From Larus michahellis (Eukaryota > Chordata > Aves > Charadriiformes > Laridae), in assembly GCF_964199755.1 (NCBI RefSeq), contig NC_133903.1:54509739-54573738 (forward strand): a stretch of DNA of 64,000 nucleotides, written 5' to 3'. The position numbers were made by a program, and so were the translations under genes. How positions within the stretch are numbered: the first letter of the stretch is position 1; each line of letters opens with the position of its first letter. The notes below the pieces were generated by a model. It ran no database searches. It saw only the letters and a list, made by a program, of their open reading frames with translations, and was not told the DNA's origin. Shown in pieces: positions 25,901 to 38,100 of the stretch.

Positions 25901-28900
25901 TATATTAAGTATCAGTCAGCATTTCAAAACATAAATATACCAAATTCCTCATTCTGTTTCTGATTTTCTTAAATGTCAAATGGTTTAAGGTTGTCACTTG
26001 TCTGTTTTTCCCATTTTCTTTTGTCTTTTTAGTCCCCTTAAGAGAGGGGTTAGAATTTTTTCATATCTTTAGTCACTACTTCAGATGTTTTTTACGTATC
26101 CAATGTTAGGATGAACGTTTCAAAGGACAGTGATGCAGGAGTAGCAAGCAGTTACCACACATAAAAATGAACTGGAAAAAAGTAAAACTCGAGGAGAAAG
26201 CAGAGGGGAGGAAAGCCTGTGCTGTCCCCTTTTTTTCAGCAGAGGTTCTGCCTATAGTGCTAGCCCCTGAAGACGTACCGTACTCCTGTCTCTTGAGCAC
26301 AAGAATACTGCTCTCTAAGAGACTGTTCTCTTAGCCCTGCTGCTTTATCATTTTCCGTGCTGCTGTTTGTCTGTCTTCAAATTCTTGTTTTAATTTTTAA
26401 AATACCACAATGTAGTAGTAGCATGAACAAAATCTATTACTGTTTTTTTTTTTCTTTTTTTCTTGTGACTCTCTCTTCTGTGTAACATTTCAGGAAAACA
26501 TTAGTTTTTTAATGGCATGGGGAGACAGAGTGATGAAGCCTTTTATTTCAGTGATGAACTATTAAATTGTTTTTCTTTCCTGATTCTTTTCCTTATATTT
26601 TCAGAGAGCTGGCTTTGGAAAAGTTTAGTTCTTACAGTTAAGATAAGCCTGTGGTCTCAGACACGATCTAGGGCAACCTTACTTTACTTTCAATGTTAAC
26701 TGCAAAAAAGCCTTTGAATCAGCCAGGTCCAGGAAAACACGCAGTGCGTCGGTTTGTAAGCTAACAAACAGTTGCTTCTGCAACTTTCATAAGGCTTTTT
26801 GAGCGAAATAAAAGTGACTCCAGTTCTTTAATACTGGCTTTTATTATTGACGGATATCTATGGCTGGTTTTACCCTGCAGAGGCTTTCTCAGTTTGGCTC
26901 TCAAAACCTCTCTTTTGCCAGAGTAAAATATGTTTGCGTGGCACTGGCTTTCACAGCAGAGTCACGTTATCTAAGCTTGCCTTGTCCAACGGGCTTTACC
27001 GGGGTGATTTCTGCTCCTCATTTACCAAGCCTGGTACTGCCTTTTGCAGTCTGGTATAATGGAGACTGTGATAAGAGGGCTTTCAATTGCATATATTAGT
27101 CACTCCAGTCTCTAGCTTGACTCTTCACAAGAAGTGACTAAATTTCTCGGGATCTGAATTTAAGTTAAAAATGCAGATTTTAGAATGTAGTACAAGAGGT
27201 GATTTTTACAAAGGATTTTATATTTATGGAGGAAAATTGATGAATTTTTTATAATTCACTTTTACAAGAAAACTCCCATAAATTAAACAGTTATTCATTA
27301 CTCTGAGTAGCTTTTCTTCCTTTCTGTTTCACTGGCAGAGGACGTGTCCTCTTAGCTGTTTCAGCCTTTGCCTCTGATCTACCTAAATGTCCTGTAATGC
27401 TCAGCCATTGAGGAGCCTTTTCTAAAATAGCCTTCTCATTCATATTTTAAATCAGCAGCCCTTTCTCTTAACCTGTAGAAACCAGACTGAATTTGACTTT
27501 GTTAGCATCTCAGGTGAGGAGTACAACAGTTTTTGTTATGTTACATTACTGTATCATCGTCTAAGCGGAGAAAATTTTATCCTGAGAAGCTTTGGTCTTA
27601 TTATTTGGTCTTACGTGAAATACCAATCATTTTGTTGAGAGACAATGATATATAATGGTTACGCTTTTAATGGCTGATCTCTTAGAGGAGAGGATATAGG
27701 TAAGACTGCCAGCTGATGGAGATCTCACTTTCGCTCAACTGCTAGTCTTCTGGATTGCTGTCCCAGTTTGGGCCAGCGTCCCAAGTTTTTGGACCCAACT
27801 CTTGTCTAGTGCCACAAGAAAAGCACTGTGATTTATGGACATTGAAAGGCTGTTCAGTTTTCAGAATATTTAATGGTCTTGGGCTTCAGTTGCATTAGAA
27901 CAGTTGGGCTCAGCTTTCTGAAGTGCTCAATGTTGGCAAAATTCAGCTCCCAGTGGAGTCGGTGGGTTAACTAATGGAGGACTGTGTTAAGCCAAGACTG
28001 AATACTCACAAAAAACCTAATGAGCTCTGTTAAGAAACAGAACCTCACAAAAGCAAGAAGAGTAAAAATATGTTGAAGGGAGAGGGAGGAAAGTTCTCCG
28101 TGCCTTCTTCCATTCCCTTGCTAGGTACTTCTTTTAATAGAGAAACAATCAACGGTGATTTCTTTGGCGTCCATAGTCTGTGGCTGCATCCAGAGCTTGT
28201 CGGTGATAGAGAATCCCAGTCTGTTTAAGCTACTGCAGTGTTCTTACCTTGGCAAAATTGCATGTGTACAGGTAAATCCTGCTCCCCAGCACTGGAAGGT
28301 ATATCCATAAAATCAACGTTTTATGATGTAGTGAAAAGTCTGCTGGGTTTGTGTGATAGCACAGACACATGGGTAACAGAACCCAACTCTTTTCAACCTA
28401 AATGAACAGAAAGACCCTGGGAGCACTGGTGTGACTGTAGCCCATGGCTTATACCCCAACTCTTTCTCTCCTTGGTGGCTCCTAGCCTTGCAGTGACTGG
28501 AGGAGTATATTTCCTTTACACCTCCAGACTGAAAAGATTCCTGTATTTCACCCCACATCCCTCTTCAAATCCCATTAGGTGTATTTGCAATGTCTCTTTC
28601 TCAAAGTTGCTACGTACCGATGGCTCTGATTCCTCTACCCTCACAGTCAACATCCACGAAGCGCTGAGGTTTATAGGGCTTGTCTCTGTGTGTGTGTATG
28701 TGTGTGTCTCTCCTCTAGTATTTTGGGCTGCTGTTTTCAGAGTTGTATCTTGTAATCACTCTTGCTTCAACTGGCATTCCTCCCTATGATGTAAAAGTTC
28801 ATACTCTAGACAGACTTCTACATTTGAATGCAAAAAGAAGAGAGCCACCAGGGGCAGAGAATGTAAATGTATATGAACTCTGTAAATCTATATACTTTGA

Positions 28901-29105
28901 TATCTTTTGACTAAGGAACCTGTGCTCAACTCGTATGATGCTACATTTTCTCTCCTCCCCAGAAATGATACTGCCAGTTCTCTCAATGTCTGGGCATCTC
29001 ATGAAAAGGGAGGACTTTCTCTGGAATATCTGGTGGTACATTTTCACTTTGGTCAGCTGTAAGCTTCTAAAAATTGAGTCAAGCCCCAGAAAACCATGAA
29101 GTCAG

Positions 29106-29149
<44 letters not shown>

Positions 29150-32100
29150 AACAAAGTTATTTGCCTAAAAAGAGTAGAGAAAGAGCAGAGATTTTAATTC
29201 AGTTTAATACTTCTTCTGTTTAACTGTCCTAATTATTTCATCTTCTGCTTATAGGGAATCTTAAGCCTTGAGTATTGTGTTGGTATTATTGGTGGCAAAC
29301 CCAAGCAGTCGTATTACTTTGCTGGATTTCAAGGTTAGTGTTGTAATACGTTATGTCTCTTCAATATTTTTCTTTAAGAGTTAGGAAGTTAATATCGAAG
29401 CAGTGGGAAATAGCATGATTAAAATAGCAAAATGAGTACCTTATTAATTCATCATATCTCCCAAAGTCCAGTCATTTGTCATTTACCCCATAGAGTAATT
29501 GGATTCTGTAAAATGTACATTTAATTTCCGTTGTTGCATAAACAAGGCATAATTTATCTGTTTCACCAAACTTCAGGAGCGTTTGCTATTACTGTCTGGC
29601 AGTTCTTATTTACGTATTTACTTTTTACTAGTTTAAGTGGTGTTAGTTGATGCTTAAATGACAAGCAATACATTCTTCCTGTCAGGATGAAGTAGCACAA
29701 TACATTTTTCATATGCAAACTCCAGAATATAATTGTGTGTTTGTAAAAGTAATTTTATCACCAAAAATTAAATGACAGTCTCATCACTTTATAAAAATTC
29801 TGCTTATACAAGCATATTTGATTATGCAAAAGTTAATCTGTCCTGCAAAAACCTATGCTTCAGTCAATGAATATCAGCCTGGCAAGCAGTTACTTGCTGG
29901 CTTTTTTTTTTTCAGCTGTTCTGCATAGAAATTGGATTGTAAGCAGTGTAATAATAAGGTGTTTTTTGAATTACTTGTCTTCTGTTTTGTCCTTGTAGAT
30001 GACAGTTTGATTTACATGGATCCTCATTACTGCCAATCTTTTGTAGATGTCAGCATAAAGGATTTCCCTCTTGAGGTAGTATGGATATAGACCTGGCACT
30101 GTTTGCTTCCCATATGAATCAAACACTAATTATTTAGAGATGTTCTAGCTAGCTGCATCTTTATGGGTTTACAGTTACATGTTATTTATCAAAGTTCTGC
30201 CCTTCTTTATAGGCCTATAATCAACAAAAATGACCAGAGGTTAAAAACTCAATATGGGGATTCAATTTTTACTTCATTAATCTCCGTCTCTTTCTTTTTA
30301 ATGATCAGAAAACCTCAGAAACAGATGATCGCTTCATTTAAGTACTTTTCCATCAAAGAAAATAGACAATATTTGGAGTACTTAAAGCTGAATTATTTGA
30401 ATTTGTGTTTGTTAGTTTGTCTTTTTGGTCATTTTATTTTATTTGAAAGTTGCACTCAGCATTATGGAGAGAATTACTGTAGTATTCAATAGTAGGAGCC
30501 TGTTGTCAGGTTGGAAGCAGCGTTCCTGTAGGTTTACCTGCTGCTGCTTTATCCAAGAATTCATAATATTTTTATACTGGAATAGGTGGTTGTCATTTGA
30601 AATGTAACTTTTGCTCCTAACAACTGTGGAGGTAATTTTTTTTTTTTTTTATCTTCGTACAAGTGGAAGCTTTTGAGGCGTATCAGTGAAGTTTGTGGTT
30701 GACTAGATGAATTTCACTCAAGTGTTCTGAACTGTTTCTTTTAATGAGTTTTATTATTATTTTTTATCAAGCTACTGTTATGGAATAGTAGTTTTCAAGA
30801 AAGTGACAGGTCTGAAAGTGTAGGTGCTGCATTTGTTCTTTCTTTCCCCTGACCCCTTTCTAGGCCACGACTTTCTGGGTGCATCTAGATGTAGTGAATG
30901 CATCTTTTCAGGCTACTCCTGGGTCTTAAAAATCATGCTTGTTTTTATTTACAATAGTGTTTTCCCTTTTCCTTAACCTCTTACCAAATAACTTGCATTG
31001 AAAATAGATAGAGCTAAAGGAGGTTATTAAAGAACTCAATTTACAAGTACCATGGGAAAACATTATCAGTTGCAGAAGTAAGTGTTCAATAGTACTCACA
31101 GTAGAAGTACTCGGTGCCATCCATACAAACTCTCCTTCATGATCTTGTGTCCAGCTTCCACATGAAGGTCCAGCCTCCTCGGAGCAACTCTTCAGTCAGT
31201 GTGGAAACGCTCTCTGGGTGCATCCTCTGCTTGGGACAGCATCAGCTGCTCCACAACAGAGTTGGTTGTTAGTAGTGATTCCACAGACCACTGTGTTCTG
31301 TGAAGTTAAGTACTCCTAGACATGGAAACACAGCTTCAGAAATACATACTGCTGTTAAATAAGAGGAGTATGTAGTTATCTCCACCACCCCGGAAATACT
31401 AGAGACTTAATGTAGAATTCTTAAAGTTCTGCAGTAAAGTCCTGTGAACAGTGGGAGAGAGTTGTATGCAACTCTCAAACTCACACCTGAGGAACTGAGT
31501 AGGTGATCTTAGATTGACTGTTTACACTTAGAATGTAAGTCAAATGGTGTGTAATGAAGTTATGTATCTTCACGGCTTCTGTTTGGTAGAGCAGCCAAGA
31601 GTTAACTTAAACTGAGAACAGTGGAGTGAACGGCAATGGTCCTGTCTGTTGTTACCATGGAAAGAAAGATCCGTTAACACACGTAGAAGTTGATCACGAT
31701 ACCTTAATCAAAATACCATCCTATAGTATTCAGGAACACTGCTTATCTATATCAAAGGGCTTATACTGTTATACAGTGCTAATGGTAAATTCTGGGGCTG
31801 GTTTAAAGCAAACAGAACATAGTTTTCAGTATTTATGCTTAACAAGATGCTTTAATTAGCATGACATATAATACAGAAGTATGAGATTCTCTAGGAAATT
31901 AGAGGATTCTGAATTAAAAAAAATAACATAGCAGTGAAATGTATCAAAAAACATCCTAGACAGAAACTTCCATTATTTTTAGAGATGCCGTTAGATTTAC
32001 CCTATTATTTGAAAGAAGAGTTGGTGAGTCCCAGCTCTGCCTATTTGTATTGTGGCAGCAGCCAGAGATTATAACCGAGCTCCTTGCCCCTTTATGCTAA

Positions 32101-35100
32101 TAACCATAGTAAAATACAAGGCCTTCTCTGAAGATTTTACAGTTTAATTGGGTAAGTCAGACAAAAGATAGGAAGAGCACAAAGAAGCAGAGCTGAAGCG
32201 ACTTCCTTAAGGTCACACCGTAGCTCAGTGGCCAAGCTACAAAAAATACACGTCTTTTTGGTTTCTGTTCCCATGACTAATCCTCCAGATTGTGCTGCAG
32301 GCTGGCATTAATATGAATTTCCAAATAATAATAAGGTTTTAAAATGTATTTTGAAGGTATGTGAGCTGCCAGCTTGGCTTGATCGCATCCTAATGCTTTT
32401 CTGCAGACAGAAAATATATCGCAATTTAATGCTTAGTGCATTTAATAGCATTATATCTTTGTCCAGAAATGTCAAAAGTAAACAGAAATTGCTTTCTTAG
32501 TGTGGATAGTTGCTTGTTAGATTTATCTGTAGGGAGTATTTTCAAAATTGACAAATTGTCCAGAATAAGTTGGAAATCAATCCACTCTGTATTGGCTTCC
32601 AGAATCCATTTGTTTGGAGGAGTGGGGGAAAAAAAATGCCTACCCACTTCTCTTTGTTGTGCAGTGATTTGTGTAGCATTAAGACTTCTGCCCTGAACAG
32701 CACAGCACAACCGGATTGCAGTTTGCTGAAATGTGGTGTGGAAGGCAGGCTTCGATTTATGCATTTGATGACCCAGGAATTAATATTCAAAATACAACTT
32801 CTGCATATAAAATTTGAACAGAATTAGGAGAAAAAACAGTGACTAAAATCAATCGTGTAGAAATACAACTTTTCATCTTTGCTTATATTTTTTAGCAGAG
32901 CTTTAATAGAAATACTTCTCTTAGGTTTGTAATCACAAGTAAAGAATGATATACTTCAATATGTAAAACTATAACGCTGACAGCTACTCTCAGATCAGGT
33001 AACTAGCGCTGTCGTCTTCTGTACATCAACTTTTCTGACTGGCAAAAAAAGAAAGATTAAAAAAAAAAAAGATAAAAGGGGTTTCTAGTATAGAGACTGC
33101 CTGATGTTAGCTGTCAGGGGCTGCTGTTGCTGTAGTCAAATTAGATTGTAGCAGTTGCGAGTTCCTCTGTGAAGGATAAACACACTGGTGTTGGTAAGAA
33201 ATCTGCTGCGTTGCTGTGTCCTGTAGTTAGTGTTGTGTTGGCGAGGTGTCCTGGGCCCATGCTCGCCAGCGCTGTGAGCCCTGCACAGCCTACGCGTCAA
33301 TGTGAAAGGAAATAGTGCAGAATATTCACTGGAGAATACTGATAACTGGGGGAAGTTCGTGAAAACCAAAATCTGCATTTCAGTAGAGCGGTGCCTGCGT
33401 TGCAGCGTGGTGCAGGCGTGGTGTGGTAGCACTCGTTACGGAGCAGCTGTAGCAGGATTGTAGTGATTTAATAGAGGTGGGATGAGGGAGTAGTTCTGCG
33501 TGTTAGAAGCAGAATAAAGGGGATTCCCTTTGTAGACAGTCAGTGGTGATGAAATAATTTAAGTTATTAGAAAATGAGGTTCATCAAAACTCCAGTTCCT
33601 GTAATAAATAAACACATAATCCGGGTGGGTAGCATATACTTACCTTTTCTCTCATAGGCTGCGAATGAGGAGTGTGGGGAAAGGCTTTTTGTATTTGTTT
33701 GTTTTTTCTTGCAGCACGGCTGCTGATAGTTCACAGCACTGTCAGAGCATCATCTGTCATGAAAAGAGATTTCACATTAGGAAAAAAACATTTATAAAGC
33801 AGGGCTTGTTGTTTGGGTTTTCCCTACTTGTGGATTATTGTAATATGGTTTTGCTTTTGTGGGTTTTGTGGGATTTTTAACCCGTTTCATTTACTAAAGG
33901 AAAATGCATGAGGTTGGTTTATTCCATTATGTCTCTTTTATAGAGGCTGGGGGAGGGAAAGGGGCAATGGGCGGAGGTAGTAAAGCAGTAATTGTAAGAT
34001 AGTGCAAAAGCTGTTACAAATTCAATTTGCAGAAGAGCATTCACCTCCTCTGCCTTGGGAATATTCATAAAGTGCTGCTCGGAGCGGCAGACCTGTGACA
34101 GGTCTCAGACTAGCAGGGTGTTGTGTGCAAGTTTGGTGAATACAGCGATAAACAGCAGGTTTTGTACATGTGGGGAAGAGTGGAATTACTGGAATGTTTG
34201 GGGGGGGTTGGAACAAATACCTTCAGAATTGTGTGCTGGGTTTTAATTCAAGTGATGCAGGGGACTGATTGTATGTTAAAGCTGTAGGTGGGGAAAAAAG
34301 TAAATGCGTTGGTCTGTGCCATTCTCAGCCTTAACCATGTGTTTCGTGTTTTTTAATCTTGACACTTGCAGTCATTCCACTGTCCTTCTCCCAAAAAGAT
34401 GTCATTCAAAAAAATGGATCCGAGCTGCACAATTGGATTTTATTGTAGAACTGTGCAGGACTTTGAGAAGGCTTCTGAAGAAATAACGAAGGTAGGTGTC
34501 GAAGGTACCACGTCGATTCCTCAGCCAGAACGGCCTGTGTGCACTGCCTATGGATAAGGGGAGAGAATCGGCTTCGCCCTTCTAAACAGACATCATTCTT
34601 GTCTTCGTATTTATTGCTGCTTTTATAATCGTGAGAAATCGAGATTGTTTTTTCATTTCATCCGATTTTACCTATAGGTAAAAGCTGGGGAGAACGTGGG
34701 CGGCTGAGCGGGCGCAGGCGGGCCCACGAGGTGGCACTCGTGAAATGGGAATATTTCTGCAGGCAGCGCTGGCGAGCGGGGACTGTCCCCTGCTGGGGGG
34801 GGACGCTGGAAAGGCAGGCAGGGCCTCGGGAGGGAGGGCTTTAAATGGAAGTATTTGATCAAGCCGAAATAGTATATTATTTCTTGTTAGCGTAAGTGCT
34901 TTTCCTGATGGCATTTAAGTGTAAGGCTGTGTGTTTACGATTTGGTAACAACGTTTTGAAGTCTCCAGAGCAGGTATCACGCAGCAAATCTGTCTGATCA
35001 CCTCCTTGCGCTTGAAAAACACTGGTATAGGTTCATTTAGGTCCAAATGTAATTGCCATTTTTTTCCTTGCTTATTACAGGATGCGAGTGTATGAAGTAC

Positions 35101-38100
35101 AGCTTTATTAATACATTCTGTTACCTGTGGTAGCGAATAACTGTGTTCTGTGATTTTAAAAAACAGGCTATGAAAGGATGCAGCAGTAGCAAAAGATGGT
35201 CACAATATTAATATTCTAACCACAGTAGTTATCACAACAGCACAAGGAATTAACGTTTGCACAGCATTTTGAATGTCCTGTTAAGTGACATTGGTATTAT
35301 AGCAAAAAAATGATGTTAAACTTAATACTGTGTATAATCCTTTATAGATATTGATTGATGCTGAAGTTGTTTCTTTGATGTTTACAGAGAGGTGGAAAAC
35401 AGATTTAAAGAAGTTCCTAAGCAATGGATATGTGGAAAGTTTAAATAGTGAAGTTTATATTCTAAAAATCTAATTATAAAATTGGTTGCATTGGAAGTTC
35501 TCTTCCTCTTTTTTCCCCTCTTTCTTTTCTTTCAAGTTTGGGATTAAGTACATTTCTTTTTCTGAATATATATTGTGAAAATTCTCATGGCTGATCTAAG
35601 TCTTGGAGCTATTATCCTGGTATTTTAGACAGAAGTTCTTTATTATTAACGATATTATTTTATAGAAACAGATTTCGGGCACAGTAAGTTTGAAAATAGA
35701 GGAAAGTTTGGATATAAATACAACGTGAAAAACGTTCTATGATCTTTCAATCCTTCCTTCACATCCTTTGTTTTTTCCTGCTCTTCCCTTATTTTTCCCT
35801 TCGTTCGCACTTTGAGTGCAACGACTCTCGAACTATAAAGTGCAGTATATACTGTGCCCCATGTAGGCTAGACTAAAAAATTCAGGTTCTAGCTGCTCGT
35901 GTGGGCAATAAGAGGTGGGAGAAAAGATTTAGCTTTTATTACTTGGGGATAAACCTTATGAGCCATATATTCAGTGACAGAGAAATCAGGGCATTGAAAT
36001 CACGGGCCCACATGGAGCCACTGGTGAAACTCCCTCCAAATCCCATTCAGATTACTCTTTGGTTTTGTACTTGCTCATTAGGCACCTATTGTTAAGTAGC
36101 TTATTATTACCTGGAATTAAATAGCTGATAGATTAAGGAGACCCGGAAACACATCCAGACTTGGGAAGGATGGATGTACCGACTCGCTGCAGTCTTAATT
36201 CTGTCTTCACTTCAGCACTAATTGCGAGCAGGCACAGCAGTTTCCCTCTGGCTTCTCAACACCACGTGGCAGATCCGGAGGTCAGCAAGAAGCACTGGCC
36301 TTGCTCAGCGCCGGGGATCGCTCTGCCTTTTCCTGGCCGCTCTGCTGCTACTTGACATTCTTATTTAACGGGTACCAGGCTTGCCTTTCTGCTAATGCAG
36401 TGACTTGTTTCCCTGTCGAAACCCACGACAGCAAATGAACAATCCATTTGGGCTACAGCTGCATTTGCCTGTTTGTAGCCCGGGTTCTCAGCAGGAATGA
36501 AAAGTTCTCTGAGGAACTGGACTGACTGAGTGTTGAACTTGGATGCAGTTCAGCACAAAGAATTAATTGTTGCAGTGACAACAGCGGCAGTCTGAGTCTA
36601 ACACTGAAATACTAAAAAATATTGATGTTTATCAATAAGCTTCCCTGTAGAAATCATCACAGCGGTATCCAAAGGACTTGCAAGTTCTTTAGAGTTTCAA
36701 ATTACCTGTGATCACCGAGTGAGACGTAGCTTGATAATCACTGCAGTCATCTTAACCGGGTTCCACGCGACTCTCCTTTAGGCGTTTGCCTGTGCCCAGC
36801 GTATGTTCTGTATTGAGTATTTCGTCACCTCCTTCGTACAGAGAGCGCTGTGCGGGGGGCCTTGGAGAAGGAAGTTTCAGGGAGGGTCGAACACAGGCAA
36901 CGGCAGTGGAACCGCAGGCGTGTTTCTGTCCCAGTTTGGAGGGGCCACCTCTAAAGGTGCGATGGTTGTTCAGTTGCCGTGCCTTCCCGGGGGTGAGGTT
37001 TCTGTTGCAAACTTGCGACGAGGAGCTGGCCGCAGCCCACCCGTCCACAGCCCAGCAGACAGCCTTCGTGTGGCCATCAGTTTCTGTTCCTACCTTCCTT
37101 CTGTGTTCGGCCAGAAACAAAGCATTTGTACATCTTACAAACTGTCTAAAGCTCATTTGTTACTCTTCTCTTGCTTTTGCTTATTACTCTGTGTGTGTCT
37201 CCTGTATCTCCTTCCTCTTTTACCCAGGTTTCACGTTACAATAGCCAAATGCAATTAAAATAGACTAGAATAAAGTAGAAAATTTCAGTAAAAATGAAGG
37301 ATTTTACCGTGAGTGTGATTTTAATTATTTTTTTTTAAACACCCCCCCTGCCCCTGCCCCACTTTTTTTCTTACTGTTTAAAAAATATAGTTTTTTTCAC
37401 TGGTTTAGATTAATTGTTCTCATGAAATTATGTTTAGTGATTTTAGTTCCGCACAGCGTATACTTCTAAACTAATGTAGTTCTGCATGTCACTGCAGCAC
37501 TCCGCTGATTTTTCAAAGCAGGTAAGAAATTTAAAAAAAAAAAAAACTTAAAAAAAAATCTGTGAACAATTAAGTGTCCAAAACAGGCTGAAAGGCTGCA
37601 ATGTCTTTCAGTATTGCTGATCTGTTTTAGTATTTATCATTCCCCACCACCTGCTTTGTACATGCTCAGTTTTCTTATTTATAAACGTGGGGTTTTGGCA
37701 CCCCAGCTCCCACAGCCCGTTGCTGCCATCAGGCGGGTTTTAGCCACGTGCTCTCGATTGGGTTATTTACATAGGTGGATGTGTTTAAACTTTCAGTAAA
37801 AATATTGATTATTGTACCTGCTGATTCTACAATAAAAATGCCTCTCTGAGATGCTTAGTTGCCGCCGAATTCATACCTGTGCTTGAGGAGGACGTTATTA
37901 ACTATTTTGTAGAGTTTTTTATCTTCCTACGTGAGCTCCAGCTGCACTGAGGCAAACAGCAGGGAGAGGGGATCTCTACGGAACAAGGTGCAGGGTTAGG
38001 CATGAAATTAGCAGCGACCTGAAGAAGAAATGGAAGTAAATGTTTGTTTAACGGGAGGAGGGGATGTTTAGATGGTGCAATGCTTTTGTTTTAATATGAT

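Larger units (their letters stand above)
25595..29254 (+). other. ATG4C: ATG4C coding intron 6
   Basis: About 3.7 kb. Contents: a short TG-rich microsatellite at about 28682-28712; a homopolymer of 37 A at 29111-29147, only 108 bp before the acceptor; and a possibly palindromic old repeat around 27900-27965 (gctcccagtggagtcggtgg). The rest is unique AT-rich DNA with no other exon recognised. Confidence 0.75.

Noticed and set aside
26515-26600. Possible C/D-box snoRNA in ATG4C intron 6 (tgatga twice, ctga downstream)
   Set aside because: No terminal stem joins the boxes, and these words are common in AT-rich DNA.
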